A stretch of DNA of 64,000 bases from Oscheius dolichura (taxonomy: Eukaryota > Nematoda > Chromadorea > Rhabditida > Rhabditidae). The number at the start of each line of letters is the position of its first letter. Position 1 is the stretch's first letter. The position numbers and the translations under genes were made by a program. This document shows positions 34,512 to 46,256 of this stretch, in pieces. The notes below the pieces were generated by a model. That model ran no database searches and was not told the origin of the DNA. It saw only the letters and a list, made by a program, of their open reading frames with translations. The stretch covers positions 5,518,001 to 5,582,000 of the forward strand of contig OW051493.1 in the NCBI GenBank assembly GCA_932521035.1, in the 5' to 3' direction.

Positions 34512-37500
34512 ATGTCGTCGACGGTACGACGGAGGGGCCGACCTGACCCGTCCACGTCTGCTTCAAATGCCCCTCTCCTACCAGAAAAGGACAAAACATC
34601 GGAAGAAGGAGAATTTGGGAGGGAACACTGGACGGTCCTTGCCGTTCTGGTCGTCTTCCTCGTCGGATCAGTCAGCCACTTCCACACCTGTCTTCCGGTA
34701 CCTAAACAGCCAAACAGAGGTGACGCAGGAGATATCTCTTACCCGATTGCTTTAGACAACTCCGAATTTTCGGAAGTGAGAGCACGGACGATATTGAAAG
34801 AACTGAGTGACTACGGCCCGAAACCGGCGGGGTCAGATGTCTGTGAGGGACTGACCAGGAACAGGATACTGGAAGAAGTCAGGTAGGGAGAGAGGGTCGC
34901 AGTGTTATCTGTTTAGAGCTATCCAATCAACTGCCGTAGAACAGGTAAACTTCCAAGTGGCGACACAGAATCCGAGTGGCTGCTTCGATATTCCTCCCTT
35001 CGACTGTGACGGATTCACTATCTGCTACAGAAATGCAAGTCTGCCCCTGTTTCTTTGAGCCTTTCATTGTCAGGTGTCCAATGTTATAGTCAGGATGGGT
35101 AGGAAACAGGATGGAAAGCCGGAGACCATCTCCGTCCTCCTCAACTGCCACTACGACAGCTGGCCGACCAGCAGCGGTGAGTTATCTTCATTATCTAGGT
35201 TCAAATAGACATCAGGTGGCTCTGACGACCTCAGTAGCTGCGCCCTAATGCTTGAACTGATGCGACTCTTTGTAATCCACCCGGAAAAACTTCACCATGA
35301 TGTCATCTTTCTCTTCAACGGGGCCGAAGAGTCGAGTCTCCAGGTGATTCTGCCCTCTGGTGGTTTCTATTTCCCAGGCTGCCCACGGTTTTATAACCCA
35401 GCATCCATGGAGGCACTCCGTCCGGGCATTCATCAACCTCGAGGCCAGCGGAAGCGGCGGAAGGGAACTTCTTTTCCAAGCGGGGCCCTCGAATCAGTGG
35501 TTGTTGAACTCGTACCTCGAGGCAGCCATCCACCCCCACTGCAGTGTCATCGGACAGGAAGTATTCCAGAGTGGGGTGTACCCGGGAGACACGGACTTCC
35601 GGGTATTCAGGGACTATGGAAAGGTTCCCGGTATGAGCCTTCTACCAACGACCATTTTACGGGTTTAGGACTTGATCTAGCCTTTGTGCAGAACGGATAC
35701 TGGTGGCATACAGAATTTGACGAGGAGAAGAGGATAACGAATGGATCACTGCAAAGAGCAGGTTCGACCATCTCTAAGGTTTACAACATAAACCAATGTT
35801 TCAGGAGAGAATGTCTACGCCACCCTCTGCCACTTACTGGCCTCTCCGTATCTCGAGAAGCCGGCCGAATATGAGGCTGGGAAGATAGTCTTCTTCGATT
35901 TCTTGGGACTTTTCGTCGTGGTCTACCCTATCCGGATAGCCCACATAGTCAGCATCATCATTGTTCTGTTGTCTGTGTGGTTGACAGTCACCGGTAAGGC
36001 GCCCATTTTGTCGAACACCTGCTTCCAGGCCCTAGGTCTTTCCAAGCAGTTATGAACTACTCCTCCGTTGTTGCATCAATGGTAGCCGTGACCTATGTGT
36101 AAGACTCTTTCCGTCTATATAAAGGCATTCCTCTCCAGAATGATCAAATTGAGTTCGTACTTCCTGGGTATCCTTGCCTGGTACTCGAATCATTGGGTGG
36201 CTCCTGTCATCTACGGTCTCCCAGTTGCATGGATAGGTGCCTCGACGCAAACGTTTTTAGTAGCTGGAATGACGAAGAGGGATAAGGAGGTGAATGGAAG
36301 ACATGTTACTAAAGAGGAATATCTAGAACCTAGCTAGAGCCGTGGAACATGTCCACCTGTGTGTCCTCTCCGTTATCCTGTCCCTATTCACCTATTACAA
36401 TATCGCCAGTGGTTTCATTTTTGTCCTCTTGGCCTTTCCTCTTCTCCGATTCATCTTCCCAAAAACGGGTCAGTTCAAATGGAAGAAAATGTTGAAAAAA
36501 AGAGTACAGAGGGATGGCTGCACCTCCTCGTCCACGTCGTTTTCGCTTTCCCTGGCATTGCGATGGTCGTCTACACCTCGCAGATGCTTCTGTCCATTTT
36601 CATTCCGATAATGGGCAGAACTTCTGGCAACCCGGAGCCGGTCGTCGCTTCTTTTGTCAGTTTCTCCACCTATTTCATCATTTTGAATCTGGTAAGCTAC
36701 GCCTCTCCTCTCAAAAGTAGCCCGGTCTAGCTGCCCATTCTCATTCGATCTAAATCTGTAAGGGAAGGCTCCGAGAAGGGATTGGAATCATACATCGGTA
36801 TTCAAAAACCATCTATAGGGAGCAGCTAACATTTAGCCATGTGGATCGGGGCATTCATGACGATATCTGTTTTGATCTACGTGGTGGCCACTGTCAACGG
36901 CGTCCCCTACAGATACTCCGAGATGTACCCTACAACCAAACGGACACAATTCTTTGTAAGGAGAGGTACTTCCAAGTGAACTGGTTCCAGCACGCAAATC
37001 GTCTTTTCCGAAATGAGGACGGCTCCATAAAACAGAACGACTCGGTCATATTTGCCATTTCACACGACAACCGAGGAGCTGAGGACATCCCTTTCGTAAA
37101 TAAGGAAAATGGTGAGAATCGTGGTTAATTAGTACAAGAGTTCCAGACTTTATGTTGCTCACCTGCGCCTACGACGACCCCTACTGTGAGATACCCTTCT
37201 ATTTCCCGACGAGGGACAGGGTCCACCTGGAGAGGTATCCCTACAATCGGCCGCCAAATGCTCCCTAGACATATCCGTTTCAAATACGCGGCAGAGATAT
37301 TGAAACTTCCGAAAGAGACGAAGGTGACGGTGCTGGAAACAAGGGAGAGTCCCCAGGGAGTCGTCTACTCACTTCGGATAGCCGGTGAGACTACCCCTGA
37401 CCAGGCAAAAAGGCAGTTCAGGGAGCGGTCAAATGTCAGTTTACCTTATTGGACAAAACGGCTGGAAGATCACGAACTGTTCACTGGCCGAGGCAGCCAG

Positions 37501-37810
37501 GAGAGAAGACCACATGTTCATCTATCTGACATGCAGTGGCCCAGACTGCGCCACCTGGGAAATGGAAGTCACCCTGGAGGGGCCGGTACACCCCTTCCTT
37601 CTGCCCTTGCAAAGCCAGGTTCAGTTCCAGAAGAGTCTTCCCCGCCTTCTGGTGGGAGTATCGAGTCACTATCTCCACGGACCAGCCATGCAGAGTGTCA
37701 CTTTGAAGGAAATATTGAAGACAATCGAAACACAACGGGAGAAGGACAACTCGTGGGCCATCACGGCCAGCGCGTGGAATGTCGACCTTATTTATCAATA
37801 CATACGGTGA
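34512..37810 (+). CDS. ERMP1: Endoplasmic reticulum metallopeptidase 1 (M28, Fxna family)
   Basis: A short cytosolic N-terminus, then a TM anchor ([19 protein letters not shown]). The M28 zinc peptidase domain has metal and catalytic residues in [12 protein letters not shown] (His), [19 protein letters not shown] (Asp), [10 protein letters not shown] (Glu pair), the conserved [11 protein letters not shown] and [12 protein letters not shown], and [19 protein letters not shown] with [19 protein letters not shown] (last metal His). Several TM helices follow from about 35.9 to 36.9 kb, then a lumenal C-terminal domain ending at 37810. By family it is an ER-membrane protease implicated in ovarian follicle organisation and stress responses. 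Exons are joined by introns of 35-45 nt. The ATG abuts an acceptor (gatttag|ATG). Full length and apparently intact. Confidence 0.92.
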
Positions 37811-38050
37811 AACCAAAGACGGGAATTGTTGATTTTGAGTTGATAAATTTATTTTTTTGTATGATGGCATTCTCCAGGATCGGGCCTAACTCTATCTTCA
37901 TTCTACCTTAGTAGGACCTTATATCGTAGTAATCCAGGCAAGCAGCAAGCGAGTCTCCTGACAGTGGACCCTTTTCGTTTATCTTGGATATCAAGGGCAT
38001 TTATGATCCTGAAACGATTACTATTGAAGACTAGAAGTGCACAGTTTTTT

Positions 38051-38163
38051 GTGGAGGGGGCGCCTTGGCCGGCCGACGCCCCCGTTTTGTGTTGGCGGAG
38101 GCTCCGCGTAAGAGTCTCTCGCCGTCCCGTTGGTTTTGGTCGAAATCTCCGGATTTGACAAAA
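38051..38163. repeat. Dispersed repeat, copy A
   Basis: Begins gtggagggggcgccttggcc and contains ggggcg...cgcccc and gcggaggctccgc hairpins, then ggttttggtcgaaatc. Matches copy B at roughly four bases in five, same orientation. Similarity continues about 20 bases upstream with an indel. Confidence 0.75.
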
Positions 38164-38552
38164 CGAAAAGCGAAACCATTTTTGACGATTGGCTGACCGA
38201 AGCAGGCCGCTTATAGGAAAAGGCTTAACTGTGGTAAAGTGCTGTCGATTCCTCACTGTTACGCGCCAGAGCTTAACCAAAAATAAACCGCCAATACACC
38301 AAGAAGCGCCGTCGAATGACACTACGCGCTAGCTCAAAAAACGATCGTGCCATTTTCGATATTTGAAAGCTCGCTTCCTCCTCACTCCCTCACTTGCAAA
38401 AAATTCTAAAAGTGCAGTTCGAGCGAGCAAAAATAATCGGTTCGAATGAGCCTACTCTCGACTCGCGAGCTTGAAAAAACGTTTCGGTCACACATCGACT
38501 TTTACTATGAAAAGTAGACTAGATTTGCCCCGTTTTTATGGAAGACGCCCTT

Positions 38553-38663
38553 GTGGAAGGGGCGCCTTGGCCGGCCGACGCCCCCGATTTCTGTTGGCGG
38601 AGGCTCCGCGCTGGGGTCTACTCCGTTCCATTGGATTTGGTCGAGATCCCCGGCTTTGCCAAA
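38553..38663. repeat. Dispersed repeat, copy B
   Basis: Begins gtggaaggggcgccttggcc and has the same hairpin order as copy A, 502 bp downstream of it. Probably a non-autonomous element family; the ends are not defined. Confidence 0.75.
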
Positions 38664-40287
38664 TCCCTGACCATTTTGACCCCTTTTTTATAAAAAAGTG
38701 AACATAACGCATATTTGTATAAGAAAGTGAAAACGACGAAATGAATATCAGAAAAGAGGAGAGAAGAAGTGAGAAATTCAAATTCTGCGTTTGAACACAA
38801 GGGAAACAAGTTGGGGCGAAACGGTTGAAAACATCAACAGCGATGCCCCCTGTACCTTTCACATCTCTTCCCGGGATTATTTCCCGGTCTATTATTTACC
38901 GGGGCACCCCACGATTCTTATCCTTGCGGGAAACTCCCGGCCGTGAGATAATTGTAAACAAGAGGCAAATGACACGAACCCGGGTGTTCCCGGGAAAGCG
39001 ACTGAATTGGCTCCCGGGAGATGAAAATGCTTCCCGGGAATGAATGTGAATTTGGGCCCTGTTTTGCATTGTAAAGCTGGTAGACTAGCCCGAAAGGGCA
39101 GAGAACAGTCCCTCCCTAATAGCCACCGTTTCAGGATGAGACACTGAGCGGCGCCCGCCAACAATATTGAGGAGAGAAGGGCCGTGGATCCATCCGATCC
39201 TTGGCCAGCTCAAGCCTCTTCCCGTGTCTTAGTCTCCATCTCATATTTGTACTAGCTATACAATAAACCCTGTGTACTACGACAGTCTATATTCTATCGA
39301 CACCATGGGAGGATAGCCAGTGACACACATTTTACTGCATCCGGTCATGGGAGAGATTTCAAATATTTAGGGGAAAAAGGCGATTATAATTGAAGAGCTG
39401 GCTTTACGCGCTACTTGATTGAGAAGCAAAACAGGGAAATGGCCAAAGAGCGTAAAAGAGGTGGACGAACGGGAGGTGGATGGGCGACGCTATGCTCGCG
39501 TGGGTGAAAAAAAATAAACAGAGAATGGCAGGACACACAGCCACATATGTCTCTCTCCCGTCTACAGCTCCCTCGCTGCCCTCACGCCGACCTCTTCTCT
39601 CCAAACTAGAGAATCACCCCACTGATCTCGGCAGTCCCTCTCCTCTATCAGCTGATAGTGTGCCTCCTCATCGGCTTAATCACTCAAGTTTGAGGTACTC
39701 ACTACCTTCCGACCCTATGAAAATAGAGGATGAGAAGAAACTTTGGAGCAGCTTCCCTATAGAAGGGAACCTATAAACCAATGCACATTGGTGAGAAACA
39801 TGAGAGAAACAGACAAACACGTGTGACCATACAAAAAAACCGCCAGTTGCGAAAGGGCGCCGAGGGCCACTGCTCATTGATTGACCAGAGCCAAATTTGA
39901 GTTCTTCTTTAAAATGCAACTCGATCAAATTGTGTGATTATTGGTTTAACAAGAACAATGCTCCCGATTTCTTTTTTGATCAGGTGACAATGAAGGTCAC
40001 TTCCGTTATCCTGCTCATGCTGATATAGTTGAACTTTGTTCCCAATCAAGCCGAAGTCGGATTGGCGAGCATCGAGGAAGGGCAACCGAGTCCTCCGTGA
40101 ACTGGGCTCTCCAAGTCGGCCGGTAAAAGAAGACACAACAAAAGAGAAAAAAGGGTTTGTGGGTAGAACAATTTATTATGAAGGTGGCTGGCCACCTTCA
40201 CATCACCCAATAAAAAACAATAAGTAATAGTAAAAAATGGCCCGAGACGACAAAACTCGAAATAACGAAAAGATCGACGTCGTCCGT

Positions 40288-40398
40288 CTAGAGTTCGTCG
40301 TGGTCGGCGGCTTCCTCCTCGTCCTCTATAGCGGAGGTGGCCATACATACGTATAATCCTGTCAGGCCAGGTAATCTCTGGAAAAAAGTGGGAGCCAT
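40288..40398 (-). CDS. Candidate 36-residue protein ending HDEL
   Basis: An uninterrupted ATG frame of 36 codons. It reads MAPTFFQRLPGLTGLYV at the start and finishes with an acidic stretch closing in ADHDEL before TAG. An AATAAA lies about 110 nt past the stop on the same strand, as after other genes here. It runs divergently from the coiled-coil gene, whose ATG is 35 bp away. The N-terminus faintly recalls the start of NDUFA5 (GLxGLxVC), but nothing of the rest of that protein follows. There is no signal peptide, so HDEL may be chance. A GTATGT inside the frame could instead be a splice donor. Confidence 0.3.
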   Translation of the reverse strand: MAPTFFQRLPGLTGLYVCMATSAIEDEEEAADHDEL

Positions 40399-40432
40399 CC
40401 CATTGTTGTTCGATAGCAGTCAGCAGACGGTC

Positions 40433-41224
40433 ATGAGCTCAAGCTGCAGTTCAACGGTGACTTGCTTTTTTCTGCTAACCCCGAAGACTGCTTCAGAACC
40501 TCGAATACAAACAGCTCTTGTTCCGGTCGGCAGCCCGTTTTCAGGAAGAAGAGGACGCGTTTCTGAAGGAGGTGACCGCCCTGAAGAAGAAGATCCAAAG
40601 TGCGGGAGAACACATGCACAAGCAGTTCGGGAAGGTGCGCGAGAGGATGGTGTTTATGCACGAGTTGGACAAGACGATGGAGAGCGACAGCGTCCAGCAG
40701 CTGGGCAAGCCGGACTCCCTCACCACGGGCACCGTCAGCTCCAGGAGCACCTCCACCACGAGGGAAGTCTTCCCCGACGAGACTGACCAGGTTAGGACAG
40801 AGACAGCAGACATCAGGGACGGTTCCAGATGGCACAGCGGTTGTTAAACCATTTGGCCACCCTGCCCCGCGAGAAACGTCTTCCCGTGATTCAGAAACTG
40901 CTACACGATTTGGGAAAACTTTGTACGGAGGACGAGAAGGAGGCCGCAGCTGCAGAATCGAAAGATAAGTCAAAGGACGAGGGAAAGAAGGCGGACACGA
41001 AGCAGGAAGGGCCACCCCAGCTGTTGAACGGGGAGACGGTACCGACTGAACTGACCACGCCGGAACTGGGCCCCAGGGACAGCACCATTGTGACCCAGAT
41101 GCTCCAGGATGTCGCCGAGCAGCCGGCCCAGTCCACCGGCAAGGTCACCGCTCCTCCCCCCGTCAAGCCGAGCTGCTCCAGTGGCGGCTCCGCCGAGAAG
41201 ACGGCCACCATCCCGATCATGTAG
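40433..41224 (+). CDS. Coiled-coil protein, unidentified
   Basis: Three exons. The first gives MSSSCSST. The second gives NLEYKQLLFRSAARFQEEED and continues as a charged heptad-rich helix (FLKEVTALKKKIQSAGEHMH). It ends in a Ser/Thr-rich segment, and a 38-nt intron leads into MAQRLLNHLATLPREKRLPV, a further helical region, then a Lys/Glu linker and a Pro/Ser-rich C-terminus ending TATIPIM. Codons in these exons favour G/C third positions like its neighbours, and no stops occur. Probably a small cytoplasmic or structural protein; no known domain. The first exon and ATG choice are less certain than the rest. Confidence 0.6.
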
Positions 41225-41506
41225 ACGAGTACAGTCGAATAAAGTTGCATAAGAGCGGAGACATACTTGTATTGTGTCTCAAAGAACAAGAAAACAGAGG
41301 TCACATGGAGTGAAAACGTGGGGATTGCCTTCAACTCGTCGCTAATCTTCCGTTTTACGAGGAGGCGGCGCTCTGAACTTTCTCCTTTCCGGTCTATTCT
41401 GAGCCGCGAACCGTTCCGCATAGTCTTATTAAACCACGCTCTCTTTCCAGCACAATCCTGGATTGGTTTACTTTTTCCTCTTCTCCACAAAAACAACCCC
41501 CGGTCA
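41225..41506. other. Short spacer, nothing seen
   Basis: About 280 bp. An AATAAA (near 41238) lies directly after the coiled-coil gene stop and is its likely polyadenylation signal. Confidence 0.5.
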
Positions 41507-42292
41507 ATGAATAGTCTGCCCTGGTTGATTCTCCTTCTGTTACCCGTCGCCTCTCCCCTGTCCCTTTCCGAACGAGTCGACGTACTCGACGAGAAGTCTT
41601 TGGAGCTGGTGGACAAGGCCAAGACGACCAGAAGATTGACCAAAGAGGTACCGACTCTTGCGATTAGGTCGAAGCCAATGATTTCAGCTGCGAGCCGAGC
41701 TCGTCTCTTTCTTTTTAAACTTCGTTCAGCTCCACCAGGAGGTGATCGAAGACGGAGAACCGCTCCTCCTGTTCAAGGTACGCGATTCCCAGAATAAAAC
41801 CAAAATTGCCTGAACAAACGCGAACACTGTAATTGTATTCCTGTTTACGGCAGTCCTTTCTAGAAATTCCAAGGAAATCTAGGCCCCATTGAGGAACGAG
41901 GCGGCAAACAAGGCTATTCTCCCTTTGTCCGCCTGCTCCAAAATATCCAACAGATAAAAATAACCCTGTTTACAGGTGAGCCGGATAGCAGCCAGGCTTC
42001 GCGCCGCTCTCCGTGTTCGTCTGCCCCACATCAAAAAGGTTAGGGTACTGTAGCTCTTGGTACTTGAAGTATACAGAGATTGTCGAAGGTGGTGGCCGGT
42101 CTGCTGACCCCCATCCTCATGCCGTGGTACATTATCGAGAAGTCCACGCCTCCTGTCGAACCAACTACCACCGCGCCTCCTGCCGTGTTTCAGCCGTCCT
42201 TCGCCTTCCAGCCGAGCCCCTGGGCGTGGAACTGGAACAACCGCTGGGAGCCGACGAACTTCGTCGACATGGACTACCCTCATTTCCAATAA
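41507..42292 (+). CDS. Secreted protein with Pro/Trp-rich C-terminus, unidentified
   Basis: Starts MNSLPWLILLLLPVASPLS, a clear signal peptide. Exons follow (LRAELVSFFLNFVQLHQEVI, then VSRIAARLRAALRVRLPHIK), all joined in phase 0, and the last exon reads LSKVVAGLLTPILMPWYIIE. The tail runs TTTAPPAVFQPSFAFQPSPW and ends NFVDMDYPHFQ. One intron (about 41782-41978) is longer than usual and contains an open stretch that could be an alternative exon. No TM after the signal, no cysteine pattern, no recognised family. Probably an extracellular or cuticle-associated protein; it lies tail-to-tail with the cuticlin gene. Confidence 0.6.
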
Positions 42293-42447
42293 TAAGCACC
42301 TCCATTATTTTGACCTCTCAACCTCTGCGCCCAATCGACGACCACACCGAGGTCACGAACATCTCCGACAACACGGCTGAGTATCAAATTCATTAGATGG
42401 CAGGGATGGGAAAGGCATAGTTACGGAAAGAACTGTCATGGGATGGA

Positions 42448-45092
42448 TTAGGCTTTGATGAAGGCACTGGAGATAAGTCTCCGCTGACGGTAGACAACCA
42501 CTATCGAGGAGATCGTGACCGTAGCGAGAACCGTCAGACAGACGACCAACAGAGTGAATATTCTGCCTGGAAAAGGGGTTCTATTGGCTGGATGGTGAAT
42601 TACTCGTGGAGAAGCAGGTCTTCGAGCCTCTGTCTTCGAAGAACGCCTTGGCGGCTTCCAAGGCATCGGCTCGGTCTGAACCATCCCTTGTCTCTCGAGT
42701 CAATTCCTCTACCTCCTAAATTACCGCCGTGACTGTCTGCCTCGTCCAGTCCGAACACGATGAGGCCTCTCTCAGGCAGGTCGAAGTCGGCCACGGCGAT
42801 CGGATGGCTACGATTGGACACACTCTGGCGGGTGTTTCTTCTGAGCAGACGCTTGTAGGGATCCTTTGAGGGGGCGTAGGGATCCTTATCCGCTTGGAAG
42901 GGAACGGCAGAAGACTGTAAATGGCTTTTATCAGGGACGACAGAAACGTACTGATTCTGTTCTGATGTCACCGTACGAGGGCTGCGCTCCTGGGGCGCCG
43001 ACTGATTCGTGGGACTCACCCAAAGTCAAGAGGACCTAAATTATGTCTATCAGTAGTAAGAAACAAGCGTTACTCGATTGTTACTGTAAGGTTCGACTGT
43101 GGGAGACGGGGTGCTCTTCTCGCCATCAGATGTTGTCGGGTATTCCTCGGAGGACACGGTCGGATAGGCTTCTCCACTCTTCGTGGCCAGATAGCCGCTC
43201 TCGTGGCTCGACTCGGTGTACTCGCCGCTGGACCCGTACTCCGTCGTCTTCGAGGCAGGCTCAACGGCCGTCTGGGCCACACACGTTGGTTGCTAAAGAG
43301 GACTGATCACAACTTCTGAAAATGTCTTACCGAGGCAGAGCATCCGAGTATCTTGTCCTTTATGGTCAGTTGTACTTGGCAATTGAAGTACAGTCCCGCC
43401 TTGTCTGCAAACTTGAAGACCTGAGCCATCTTCCCCGCGCTGAGGTCTCCTTGATAGTCCAGATCCTGTAGAATGACACCGTCTAGGGAGCATCTGAAAT
43501 GGTTGTCTGGTTATTGGAGAGACCCACCCGTTAGCGTCGATGACCGTCACGGGAGGCCCTCCCTGGCCGTCGTTGACAGTACACGAGTGCACCCTCATAC
43601 AGTAGATATCCGTCAGCTCAGAAGCACAGCTCCACTTGTGGTAGACCATGTCGCCGATGTGGGCATATTTGATGGGCGGACCACTGACATCCGAGAGGAT
43701 CTCGTAGCGACAAGCCGGCAGTTGGGTCTGTCCCTCCAAAGACTGCGTCGACAGACTACTACAAAATATCTGCCTAGGCGGAGAACTGGTCGCGGGGATA
43801 AATGTCACATAGGGTGGGTCCGGCGGAAGGACAACTTACGCAACGTCCAGCTGCTGGGAGACTTTCTTCGACGCCTCCACGTAGAAACAACTCAGTTTGT
43901 AGGCTCTGTCCACCTTGGTGATGAAAATTGAATGGAATGAGACGATTACTGTAGTCACAATCATCACCCCGTTGACCTGGACTGGTGGATTAGAGACATA
44001 AAGATAGATAGAGGACCTCTCTCTGGCGACGGACACCACAGGAGTCGTGTTTGACGGTGAAGCGGTGTGCCGTCTTCTGGTCCCCCGTCTGAACACAGCC
44101 GTCGTCTTGTACGTATCCCTGTAAAAGCTGGTTGAAATTGTCACTTTCCGCCTCTTTTTTCCCCGGGTCAATTGGAGCGCCGTCCCCAGGCCAAAAAGGA
44201 GGATGACCAGTTTTCTTTTCTCTCACCTTTACGAAGACTTTGCCGCCGAAGGAATTCTTCGAGCTGAAGAGCAGCGAGATGGCGTCCGAGTCACACTGTA
44301 CCTGGGGTTCCCCTGGAAATTTTTTTCTCAATGCGATTATTCCGCCTGTGATTCGACCAGGGTCGTCCCTGAGAACTGCCCCGAGGCAAGTCTGCCGCAA
44401 ATGGAACAAATGGCTCCGAGAGTGAGACGAGAATTTACACATGGCTAGCTGCGCCCGACAAAGTACAATTTGGGCAAGGTGAGAGAGAAGCCAGTCGGTT
44501 GGAACAGGCGAGGGATTCGCTCCCTGGAGTTCGTTGGAAATACAGCAGGCCGTCTTGATTATAATGGAGGGTAACTAATAGCTCTCCCTCACAATCTTGA
44601 CTCTAACTCTTGTCTGATTAGAAATACCATTTTAATAAGGAGCACTTCCATGAAAAGAGTAAAAGTCCTTTTCCTCGATCCCGTGGCTGCCAGACGTGGA
44701 TGACCTTGCCGCCGGGTCCGAAAAGATGCGCTGCCATTAGAGGAGCGTAATTGCTTTTGCGTTGCACAGTTATATGGCCATAATTAGACACTTTCGATTG
44801 TATTTGGCGGATTTGCTTTGTGAAGCTGGCTCTTCCCAATGACTTTTGTCTATCAGAGGAACTTGTCCAAGGAGGATAGGGGAGGATACTGTTAGAAGTA
44901 TGTGGTAAGCGGGCGAGGGGATGGGTAAGTCAGCATAATAACGACAAAACTAATAGAGGGGCGATGAAGAAATATCTCAGAGGAAAAGAGAAGAAGAAGG
45001 AGAGGCCCACCCAAGACGGCGTTGTCGATCTCCACAGGCCGATGTCCGATGATGGTCACCAGAAGTGTGGAGATTAGCAGAGGCCGCCGCAT
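42448..45092 (-). CDS. Cuticlin-like ZP-domain membrane protein
   Basis: Signal peptide MRRPLLISTLLVTIIGHRPV, then EIDNAVLGEPQVQCDSDAIS. The ZP-N part is KVFVKGYVQDDGC, IFITKVDRAYKLSCFYVEAS and KKVSQQLDVA, followed by ZP-C with LPACRYEILS, GDMVYHKWSC, DIYCMRVHSCTVNDGQG, GCSLDGVILQDLDYQGDLSA and FNCQVQLTIKDK. Order and wording match nematode cuticlins, which polymerise into alae and cuticle. A Ser/Thr/Glu linker leads to a dibasic site (KRLLRR), where ZP proteins are cleaved, then a TM helix (FTLLVVCLTVLATVTISSIV) and a short tail ending SAFIKA. The ATG abuts 'ggtttcag'. Intron 1 is about 700 nt, unusually long. Strong support for a nematode source. Confidence 0.9.
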
Positions 45093-46256
45093 CTGAAACC
45101 GAGAGTCGAGGAAAGGAAGGGAGGACGGAGGCTGATCAAATTGACTTATGCTGAGAAAAGTTGAAAGAAGCCGAAGACTCGTTTTCTGGTTGCCTGAGGC
45201 AAAAGAAACTCGAACAGTAAGGGGCGGAGTCCGAAGAAACAGAAAGGTGGCATTTTATACGATTACAAAGAGGGGCGACAAATGGCGACGAAGGCTAATA
45301 TTAACAGGGGGCTCTTTCCTCCCCTTTTGTCTGTCTGTTAAAAAAAAAGAACAAAAACGAACGGTTCCACCGGGCGGATCCCACCGTTCTTTGGCAGCTT
45401 TTGTATGCCACTTTTGGGCGCCGCTAGAGCAATTTGCATTTCTCTGGACAACGTAGCCGATGACAGATTTACAACGGACGAATTCATCATAGAAACCGGG
45501 GACGAGACTTCGAGAAGCTGAACAATGGGCCGGTTGGTCAGAGGGGAACGACCTGCAAGGGAGGGGCAGGCGGCAGCTGGAATTTGGCAGGAGATGAGAA
45601 GACGGAGCTGCTCCTTCCGATTGAAATGAAGAATACTTGCCAGTGTACAATATAATTACAGTATCCTCCTTGATCATGTCTATCCTCTCTGCAAAAAAAC
45701 GAATCTCCTAAATAGTCCACTTATCCCATCTTCAGTGTTTTGACACTTCGAGTAGCCACCGTTTTGTTCCCCGGTATCCGGTTTCAGTACTTTATCTTCC
45801 TTCGTTTAGTTGTGTCTTCCCAGCATAATTGTTATTTTCCGAGGACAAATCGAAAAAGTGGCGGTTGGCACGCGATACCGAGAGAAAGTGGAATTATCCC
45901 TCAGGGAACCGGGCGGCCACCTCTCGCCCAAGAGTACACGACTTCCTTACTTTTCCCACCACGAGTACACGCAGAGCTCAGCGGGGGATTAAAAGGTTGA
46001 TTATCTCTGGATATTATGGATGGAAAACATGTTGTCCGATGATTTGTCCATTGATAAAAATGTTCGAGGGAAGCTGCTGCAATTAGCCGAGAGATAGCCG
46101 CTTCCCCCAGAAAAGTTCTCCATTCGGGCAGCGAGTGTTCTGCTCCAGACGGGGGCTTTCCTCGTCAAGGATCACATGTTCACCCCGTGAGAAATATCGG
46201 TGACGGTCTGCCCGCCCCCTTTCCCTTCCGAGGGTGTCCCAGTCGACATTTCAGGA
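45093..46256. other. Intergenic, divergent promoters of cuticlin and GPCR genes
   Basis: About 1.16 kb; frames present are short and motif-free. It ends with 'gacatttcag', leaving one base before the GPCR start codon. Confidence 0.45.

Larger units (their letters stand above)
37811..40287. other. 2.5-kb intergenic region with dispersed repeats
   Basis: No supported gene. It holds two related GC-rich repeat copies (38051-38163, 38553-38663), a cluster of CCCGGG words (about 38870-39040) and a hairpin (gaaggtggctggccaccttc, near 40180). A 98-codon ATG frame at 39480-39776 has no motif or splice support. Confidence 0.5.

Noticed and set aside
39070-39302. Stretch starting tgt and ending aca with an AATAAA inside, considered as a solo LTR
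   Set aside because: No matching flanking duplication, no second copy in the window, no associated coding region.
39480-39776. 98-codon ATG ORF
   Set aside because: No motif, no splice partner, composition not like neighbouring exons.
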